Shown here: piece by piece, positions 56,717 to 64,000 of the stretch | How the letters are laid out: each line of letters opens with the position of its first letter | Numbering within the stretch: position 1 is the first letter of the stretch | Assembly: GCF_905220565.1 (NCBI RefSeq) | Contig: NC_059417.1 | Coordinates: 9,968,518-10,032,517 of the forward strand | Length of the DNA stretch: 64,000 bases | From: Melitaea cinxia | Lineage: Eukaryota; Arthropoda; Insecta; Lepidoptera; Nymphalidae | Direction of reading: 5' to 3' | The notes under the pieces: model-generated | What the model was told of the DNA's origin: nothing | Databases searched by the model: none | Seen by the model: only the letters and a program-made list of their open reading frames with translations | Translations under genes and position numbers: made by a program

Positions 56717-59700
56717 GTGAGTTTCGTTTTAATTTTTTTTTAAAGTTTTGATTGACAGATGTGATTAAAGTAAGCGAAGATATGCCATCCAAAGTGACAT
56801 AAATACTAGTATCATATTTGAGGTAGGAGCATTATCAAAATTTTCTCAAAATATTTTTTTTAATATTCTCGACTGGGGATTTACCTCAACCTTATAGAAG
56901 ACCACACTTAATACTGCTCTCAAAGAGTACTGAGTTCTTATGGTGAGTTCAGTGGGCAGAGTTTCTTGGGGTTATCAAAGCGTTGGAGGTGTGTATAGGC
57001 TACGGTAAATACTTACGATTAAGCGCCTATATCTGAGTGATTATCTAAACACAGGAACTAGATAGGAATATCTACCCGTAAAATGTAGTATTTTAATGAG
57101 ACTTCAAAATATTACGTTAGCATATAGCGTAATCTATAATATATATAAAAGCGAAAGGTCACTCACTCATCACAAAATCTCCGAAACTATAACACCTACA
57201 AACTTGAAATTTGGCAAGTAGGCTCCTTATAGGACGTAGGCATCCGCTAAGAACGGATTTTACGAAAATCGACCCCTAAGGGGGTAAAACGGGGGTTGAA
57301 AGTTTGTATGAAAGTCCTTTGTTTTTGAAGTAAGAGACTTGAAATTTAAAATTTACGCTCTTTAGATGGTAAGAAGGTGTCCAAATAATGTATCTTTAGA
57401 CAACAACTCCCTTTTGGGGTTAAAACGGGGGATGATAGGTTGACTCCCTCATCACGAAATCTCCGGAACTATAACACCTACAAACTTGAAAGTTGGCAGA
57501 TAGGCTCCTTATAGGGCGTAGACATTTGTTAAGAACGAGTTTTACGAAATTCGACCCCTAAAGGAGTACAACGGGGGTTAAAAGTTTGTATGAAAGTCCT
57601 ATGTTTTATGAAGTAAGAGACTTGAAATTTAGAATGTTCGCTCTTTTGATGGTGAGAAGGTGTCCAAATAATGCATATTTAGAAAGCAACTCCCTTTTTG
57701 GGGTTAAAACGGGGGATGGTAGCTTGACTCACTCATCACGAAACCTCCGAAACTATAACAGCTACAAAGTTAAAATTTGGCAGGTAGGTTCCTTATAGGG
57801 CGTAGACATCCGCTAAGAACTGATTTTACGAAAATCAACCCCTAAGGGGATAAAACGGGGGACGGAAGTTTGTATGAAAGTCTTAAGTTTTTGAAGTAAG
57901 AGACTTGAAATTTAAAATATATGCTCTATAGGTGGTGAGAAGGTATCCAAATAATGCATCGTAATCTATATATATAAAAGAGAAAGGTCACTAACTCACT
58001 CATCACGAGAACTCAAAATCCATCCAGGTTTGACAGAGATAAAATTTGGCAGGGAGGTAGATTATAGTTAGCAGACGTCCGCTAAGAACGGATTTTACGA
58101 TATTCCACCGCTAAGGGGGTTTAATTGGGGGTTGATAGTTTGTATGAAACATACACAGCCTGAAAATAAAACTAAAAATGTGGTGTATAGAGAGGTTTTA
58201 TAAAAATAACTATTAAATTATACTAAATTGTGCATTTTAAAAAGTTACTCAATTTGATAAGCATTTCAAGTGACTGAAATAAAAAAATAATTTGCGTTAA
58301 ACATCTTAAAAGTAATGCATATCTTCATAACCACGCGGACGTAGTCGCGGGCAACAGTCAGTGTATCATAAAACAAAGTCCCCAAAAGTGTATGTGATCG
58401 ATTCGCTCAAAATCTACTGAACGGATTTTCATGCGGTTTCACCAATGGCAAGAGGCAGGTTTACGGAACGGCTAAGCCGATTTTGATGAGAGCTTCACTG
58501 GAAGTTTGCCGGGAAAACTTTGTGACACACTAATTTCAACGCGGGCGAAGCCGCGGGCACAGCTAGTAATTGATAAACGTAAAATAAACGTGGCACGATT
58601 GCCATCGTTATTGTTGCCAGTGTTATCCTGCCATCGGTCGGCTTGTTAAGTTCCAAGGTGGTAGTGGAACTGTGTTATCCCTTAGTCGCCTCTTACGATA
58701 CCCACGGAAAGAGAGGGGGTGGCTATATTCTTTACTTCTGTAACTACACAGCAGACAAGTGACGATTGCTATCAGGTGTTTATGATAATAACCGGATACG
58801 ACAACTTTACGTGTTTTCTGAAGCACGGTGGGGAGACAAACAAGAACTAGCATCTAAACGAAAAAAAAAATCTACACATACTTAATATAGACTCCGAGGA
58901 AGAATCGAAACCTACCGCTGGTGATGAAGGTGCCTAGTTCTACTAGACCAAAACAGCTGTCAATAACAATAATATATACCTAAGTATGAATAATCTTTTT
59001 GATTCCTGCAGGTCCCGGGGTAACAAAGAACGCGACAATCACTCCCGCAATGATGAGCCTTTTGCAGATCATAGTTCATAGAGTGGCCGAAAATGGCCAA
59101 ATTTACAGGAAGGCTTTTTCTATTCTATCAGCACACAGAAGCATACCCAAAGAGAAAAATATAGGTAAGAACTTTTTTTCTAACTATATTAATTTGATTG
59201 TATTTTTTATGTATTTGTATCTTAATGATTTTTTTTATTGAATGATGAGTATTGTACTATACTTATTTTGTCGGTAAACTAAATTTATGTCGGTTTATTT
59301 TTTTGTTTTAAGAACAAGCAATTATTAAAAAAAAAAAATAACTATTGTGGGCTTTATGGAATAAATTAAACCGAACGTTCTTGATCCTTAGCCTTTATGA
59401 ATATGAAATAGGCAAATTTTTATTATTAGTAGTAAATTTTAGTATGTCGTGTTTTTGTTTAGAATCTGTTTAGTTAGTACATTATACATCTATATCATTT
59501 TAAGAGAAATATTTTTGTTTTAAATGGCTATTAAAATTACGCTCCACATAAAGCTAATTGGTTGTCGTAGCCTGTGCTACCTCACGCATTAACGGGTCTC
59601 GGAAGTAGCAGAGTATTTCTGACCCTAGACTCGAGTCTAGTCTAGAGAGCTGAGATTCTCTTACTCTCTACAGGCACATGAAACTACTGAAATATTTTAG

Positions 59701-60820
59701 GTCCCCGAAGAACAAACATTAATTTACACATAAATTCTTCCCATATAAAATAATTTAAGTCAGGTAAATTAGCATGCAGGGCGAACTTGATATATTCCAT
59801 AATTTTTGGGTCGAAAAATCCCCTCGTGGTCCCCAATGGTGCTTCAAACTTTAATAGTAGCATTCGTGTTAATGTTGTTGACATAATGCGTTCAACTTAT
59901 TTAAGTGGGTAGTTTAAGTTTTCAGTTAGTTTCGAACCTCTCAGTGGAGAGTACTATATTCTTTGTTTCGAACTGTTCTCCGGCTACTACGACTTTATCT
60001 GGTTTTTAATTATTTTTTAAATATTATGTACTAATTAAATCGATAGATTTTGTCATGTTGGTTTCGTTTCGTTGGTTCGATAGTTTTGGATAACTGCCAA
60101 AGTCTATATAAGCGTTATTGTAAACATTTAAATTTTTTGTGCAATATTTAAACTGTCTTATTTCGTTGGAATCCTTCAACGAAGTATTAGAAAACTTTAA
60201 AAAAAGATAAATGAATTTTGTAGTCGGTCTCAAGTCATGACGAAAAAAACAGAAAAAAATTCGGTTTCAGTTCCGTCTTCAGCTAGTTTCAGCAAAAAAT
60301 CTAGTTTCGTTATTAGTTTTGGTTTAGGCCAAAATGAGCTGAAACTTTCGGCCCCACCGAACTCTGTGTTTGTGAAATGTTTTCGTTCGGCTAACTTAGC
60401 CACCCAACTCGCCACTGGGGTATATCACAAGAAGTAAATGTAAAATGTAAAATTTATGTTATTTTTTGTTTGTTTGTGTAAATAAATGCTCATAATACAA
60501 TAGACATTCGTAAACAATTTTAATTTGTCCACGTGAGTTTCGTGAGGCGAGGTCGGATACAAATATTTATATGTTTATTAAAAGTATACATACTAATGAC
60601 GAGACAATAAAAACAACGACACCTTGTCTTCATTCACTTTATTTTTTCCTATATTATTCTTTACAGATTTAAGGAATAAGAAGACTGTTCTGTACGCTGT
60701 TGGTTTCCTGGACAGCTCCATATTTCCTCAGAGCCAGGCGGTTGCTACCGCATATTCCAAGCGAGGGTACAACGTGCTCATTACAGAGACATTTTCGTTT
60801 CTTACTTACATCTACCCTAA
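56596..60820 (+). CDS. Secreted lipase of the pancreatic-lipase family, N-terminal part (3 exons, 3'-incomplete)
   Basis: Three exons with matching phases (1, 1, 2) give about 141 residues. Residues 1-25 look like a signal peptide (basic MMRVRK, then IACIFLLLMAL). The mature part reads YPAGLIPECPGVTKN, a short helical linker, then NKKTVLYAVGFLDSS and SKRGYNVLITETFSFL. This is the beginning of the alpha/beta-hydrolase core of insect neutral lipases (pancreatic-lipase superfamily): a beta strand with the VGFLD turn, followed by the AYSKRGYNV helix-strand. The exons with the GxSxG nucleophile, Asp and His are expected beyond position 64000 and were not found in 60821-64000, so it cannot be said whether this is an active enzyme or an inactive, yolk-protein-like member. 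The gene stands alone; intron 1 holds a Helitron cluster and two SINE-type copies. Confidence 0.8.
56870..57035 (+). mobile_element. TACGGTAATCGCTTACC-family copy, degenerate
   Basis: Plus copy in lipase intron 1, about 150 bp after the first coding exon. Confidence 0.5.
57133..58566 (+). mobile_element. Helitron cluster: two 5' ends, one shared 3' end, internal 283-bp tandem repeats
   Basis: Starts of the type TCTATA..TATAAAAG occur at 57133 and 57965. The 3' end is GCGGGCACAGCTAG at 58566 followed by T, preceded by a short GC hairpin (CGCGG-GCGAAG-CCGCG). This is the structure of short lepidopteran Helitrons: A|TC at 5', CTAG|T at 3', no inverted ends. Three tandem units with a 283-bp period fill 57163-57960. 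No Rep/helicase is coded. Located in intron 1 of the lipase gene. Confidence 0.72.
57163..57960 (+). repeat. Three tandem 283-bp repeats inside the Helitron
   Basis: The marker TCATCAC with its flanks recurs at 57167, 57450 and 57733, exactly 283 bp apart. The shared sequences include TCCTTATAGG-CGTAG, GTATGAAAGTC and GTGTCCAAATAATG. A fourth, diverged start follows at 58000 in the second Helitron copy. Confidence 0.82.
58623..58755 (-). mobile_element. RTE-type retroposon, 5' portion, copy 12
   Basis: Holds the GCCGACCGATGG to GCTGTGTGG half only, directly followed by a tRNA-type SINE fragment. Confidence 0.6.
58758..58965 (-). mobile_element. tRNA-headed SINE, 5' two-thirds
   Basis: Minus strand: a diverged A-box region (TTTTGGTCTAGTAG), GGTTTCGATTCTTCC as B box, then CACCGTGCTTCAGAAAACAC. 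Confidence 0.5.
59012..59164 (+). CDS. Lipase gene, coding exon 2 (residues 41-91)
   Basis: 153 bp between acceptor GATTCCTGCAG and donor GTAAGA. Completes the split Cys codon and codes PGVTKNATITPAMMSLLQ through SILSAHRSIPKEKNI. Confidence 0.8.
59165..60666 (+). other. Lipase intron 2
   Basis: 1.5 kb, AT-rich. A stretch at 59880-60440 is rich in GTTTCG/TTCAG words and open in short frames on both strands; probably a decayed DNA transposon, not assignable. Confidence 0.3.
60667..60820 (+). CDS. Lipase gene, coding exon 3 (residues 92-141)
   Basis: 154 bp between acceptor TTCTTTACAG and donor GTAAGT. Codes DLRNKKTVLYAVGFLDSS and QAVATAYSKRGYNVLI. KTVLY-VG-LDS and AY-RGYNV are the most conserved N-terminal motifs of insect pancreatic-type lipases. 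Ends in phase 2. Confidence 0.87.
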
Positions 60821-62450
60821 GTAAGTATTATGTAACTTATCTTTTTACTATTTATTGACGTAAAAACGTCTAATAAATCGATGAACGCCGGCTGCATGCT
60901 CGAAAAAGATGACTCATTGTCCCGTTACGCTTATTGTATGCTTGCGCCGCATCTATCTCTCTTTCACTCGATTGGCTTATACGTCCGAGGAGATGTTTTG
61001 TTATGACGTTGTCGCGATATACTATCGTCCGTAAACCTTTATGGACAATTTTTTTTTTTTTGTAATTTATTTATTCTATTTTTTGGCAAAGATAACTAAA
61101 AAGAGTTCTAATTATAAATGCCAATCCTAAAACGGAATAAAAATGAATTCCAAAGAAAATATTGTTTTATTACTGATTTAAATTAAGTTTTGAAAAAGAA
61201 AAAAGAATGTATTTATTTGGGATATCCCAAAAATTCCATACAAATTTAACTTTATCGTTTGTGACATAGGTATGTGCATAATATCATTAAGATATCTCTT
61301 AAAACAATAACCATAATCAGAATTAACAAAAAAAGGTAGAGTTGAATAAAATATTCAATATCTTCATTAAAATTATTCCGGATGCAGGCGTTAATTAAAT
61401 GTGCATGAAGATGTTTTGTTTAATCAATAATCAAGCAGCATACGATGCGATCTATCCGCAAACAATGCTCGCATTGTAATGAACGCATTCCTTAATATAT
61501 TCCTTGCATTCAAGTCTTTCATAGATTTCTTTCTATTGTTTTATTTCGATTCGTTAAGCTCTGCGCTTTTTGTGTCTAATTAATTTATTTATGAATTTTT
61601 CCGTCTTTAATATTTAATCTTTAATAATTAATTTAATTTTGCTTATTACGTCTATGCTTAGTATGTTATTAGACATATTTTCATTATATAATTGTATAAT
61701 ATATATATTTTTTTTCGTAATGATTAAATAAATAAAAAAGTATCAGTCATTTGATTCAAATCACTCTGTACCTACATATACAGCCATTTTGAGCCTGGCG
61801 AGTGCGACACTCTTAAAATAACCTTGATTATGTTTTTTGGAGAGTAGTAGTTAGTTTAATAATGTATTTTATAATAAATAAAAAATAATACAACGAAAAT
61901 GAATGGAGATGGAAATGGACTGGAATGTATGTACACGAATAAATTACGAACGAGTGACAAGGTTTGTTTGAAAGATAATTAAAAAGGAGGATATAACCAC
62001 AAAAAAAATTACGGTATGGAGTTTGCTGTATCAACTTTTTTATTCTAAAAACAAGTATTAAAAACGTAATTGAGATCGTCATGTCGATAAGACATATTAT
62101 TATTCAAACAAAGCTAACCTTTCTTTGAATAGCAAGGTAAGTAACATTAAAACAAAAAAACAAAAAAAAACAAAAAAAAAACTTTAACTTCACAGTCAAA
62201 ACTTAAATGTCATCTTACAAAATCTAATCACAATTGTTATCTTTAGGAACACTAATTGGAATTCTAAGGATATGTTTACTTTCCTTTAATTTTATGCTAA
62301 GCATCTCTGTGCAGAGATTATATCTCATATAGATGCTGCGGAGGATCTCATCTACGTAATACGTTTCTAGAGTAAATTAAATTTCTTACTTTATTACCAA
62401 GTTATAAAGTATTGTACACTTAAGTTAATGTTTACGATATTCTGCTTATT
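60821..62450 (+). other. Lipase intron 3, no further exon seen
   Basis: Apart from a GC-richer stretch at 60890-61030 (TTATTGTATGCTTGCGCCGC), which looks like a dispersed repeat, nothing is recognised. The next lipase exon was not found up to 64000. Confidence 0.3.
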
Positions 62451-62524
62451 ATTTCAATGAATATATTTACGAAGATTAATTATTTTTAAATAACTCGCAC
62501 TTCGTGGACAGTAAATAAATATAT

Positions 62525-62800
62525 AATTAAATACACTCAACGGCCCCCAATGGGATTTACTCTTGTCGGGGATCTGGAAATACACATTGTATGAATACAA
62601 ACATCTAGACAACGAAAAACATCTAAATAAGAAATTAGTACAAATATTTGTCGCGAGCGGGAATCGAACAACCCAATCGCCAACGTTAAAAAAGTAGAAA
62701 TAAAATGCTAAAGTTCGGAGATCCAAAAATGTAAATAGGAACATCTGCTCCTAAGGTAGCCAACTTAATATATGTCTTTTAGGTAACAGCAGGCTGACAT
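62525..62800 (-). mobile_element. Second tRNA-headed SINE type, degenerate copy
   Basis: ACACTCAACGGCCCCCAATG, TCGCGAGCGGGAATCGAAC and CTCCTAAGGTAGCCAACTTA match the 4878 copy and its flank. Confidence 0.45.
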
Positions 62801-62819
62801 GAGTAGATAATGATTACAC

Positions 62820-63022
62820 TGAGGTCGAGCACAGCAGGAAAGTTCCTCTTGGGTAGTACCTCGACCTTACAGAAGATCACAGCTGTATAATACTATTTTC
62901 AAGCAGTGTTGTGTTCCTTTGGGTGAGTAAGGTGACCAAAGCTCCTGGGGGGAATAGGGGATAGGTACGGCAACGCGCTTGCGATGCTTTTGGTATTACA
63001 GACGTCTATAAGCTACGCTGGT
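62820..63022 (+). mobile_element. TACGGTAATCGCTTACC-family copy
   Basis: Plus copy lacking the last 50 bp, downstream of lipase exon 3. Confidence 0.6.
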
Positions 63023-63544
63023 AAAAAAAACTCACGTAGTAGCCGGGAATAGATCCCACAACCAACGGAGCAGATAGCAAACTACGACATCGATACAATC
63101 ATTAGCACAAAACATACTTTAAAACAGTTTGTACTTAACTTGTTTATTTACATTTTAATGCATGTTTTTCTCATTTGAAATTTAATAATGATACACGTGG
63201 AATATAAAATTACAACAAAAGGCAATAAAAGTGAACATTTAGAGGAATTGTTCATTCAGATCATTTTTATTATGTAGAATAAGGAAGTAATCATTATGAT
63301 ATTTTCAATTCTCACGTACATATTATATTTGTGGAAATCCAAAGTTTACTTGTTATTCCACCGTGATATATTTTTTAAGATTTTAGTCGACATATTAGGC
63401 ATCATAAATGTATGCTATTTTTTACTTGTGTTGTGTAACAGTTCTTGGACCTCATTCGCTGACATTGACATTAAATAAATATACAAGCTATCTACTTTTA
63501 TATTTATTTAAAACAATTTTTTATCAAAATCCTTATCAGATTAT

Positions 63545-64000
63545 TTGTTAGTAGTAGTAGTAAGTGGAGTCTGTCAACCACTCTGCTGTAGTTTTGCGTG
63601 CCGCGTAGGCGACTAAGCACCCGCAGTTTTTTCGGGTTCGATTCCCGCTCGGATTGGATATTTGTATTTAAGTATGTATGTATGTATGAATGTATATGTT
63701 TAATTATTTGAATATTTATAATAAATTTGTTGTAAATTGTACACCTACGCTGACGCTAGACCATTTCGTTTGCCCTAAGGTTGCCTGGAAGAGATCGCTT
63801 TAGCGATAAGGCCGCCCTTTGTACCTAATGAATATATTGTTACTATTTTTCTTTCTTTGCTATGTATCATTTCTTTTTTTGGTGTACAATAAAGTGTATT
63901 ATTATTAATATTATTATGCAAATATTTTTTCCGGTTTAAATGTTGTCTTGGTGGGTCTTCCCACCGTGCCTTGGAGGGCACGGTATGCTGTCGGTCCTGG
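63545..64000 (+). mobile_element. tRNA-headed SINE copies at the window end
   Basis: A head with TTCGGGTTCGATTCCCGCTC (about 63630) followed by (TATG)n, then from 63945 the body GTGGGTCTTCCCACCGTGCC to CTGTCGGTCCTGG, which runs off the window. It is unclear whether this is one element with an insertion or two. Confidence 0.45.

Noticed and set aside
59880..60440. Coding sequence in lipase intron 2 (66-codon frames on both strands)
   Set aside because: The frames mirror each other on opposite strands over a repetitive GTTTCG-rich stretch and match no family that I know.

Overview
The window looks like nuclear DNA of a moth or butterfly (Lepidoptera). It is strongly AT-rich, its protein-coding exons are short GC-richer islands split by introns of 0.3 to 9.6 kb, and it is crowded with repeat families typical of lepidopteran genomes: retroposon 3' ends finishing in TGATGATGA, tRNA-headed SINEs, short Helitrons ending in CTAG or CTAA, and AACCGACTTC-type inverted-repeat elements. 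No prokaryotic operon, CRISPR array or free-standing tRNA/rRNA gene was found.

Three host genes can be supported. (1) 5528-28470, minus: a metallophosphoesterase/5'-nucleotidase-family gene, apparently the lepidopteran counterpart of Drosophila CG11883. Thirteen exons (2 to 14) were traced by hand with consistent splice sites and phases; a probable first exon at 28345-28470 would join exon 2 through a GC-AG intron. The 3' end was not found and probably lies before base 1. (2) 29552-30418, minus: a single-exon short-chain dehydrogenase/reductase of the carbonyl reductase type, full length, but with the catalytic tyrosine of the YxxxK motif changed to histidine. (3) 56596-60820, plus: the first three coding exons of a secreted insect lipase of the pancreatic-lipase family; the exons carrying the catalytic serine lie beyond the window.

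From about 30.5 to 56.5 kb there is no host gene that I can recognise. The main feature there is a nearly intact non-LTR retrotransposon (about 47.8-52.5 kb, minus) with ORF1 (PHD-like finger, coiled coil, FP25K-like domain) and ORF2 (APE endonuclease plus reverse transcriptase), broken only by one frameshift in a run of six G. Also present are a 5'-truncated R1-like LINE with a 17-bp target-site duplication, Helitrons, MITEs and many SINEs.

The introns of gene 1 are also full of insertions, several only tens of bases from splice sites. Well-bounded new insertions there include a 463-bp hAT-like element with an 8-bp target duplication, a 302-bp MITE with 5-bp flanking repeats, a 478-bp element with 22-bp TIRs carrying a nested SINE, and a 120-bp GC-rich insert with a 14-bp duplication. 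I found no convincing new multi-gene system. The observations most worth checking are the SDR active-site change, the predicted GC-AG first intron, the tRNA-like module in front of the LINE, the Helitron with internal 283-bp tandem repeats, and the bounded MITEs.
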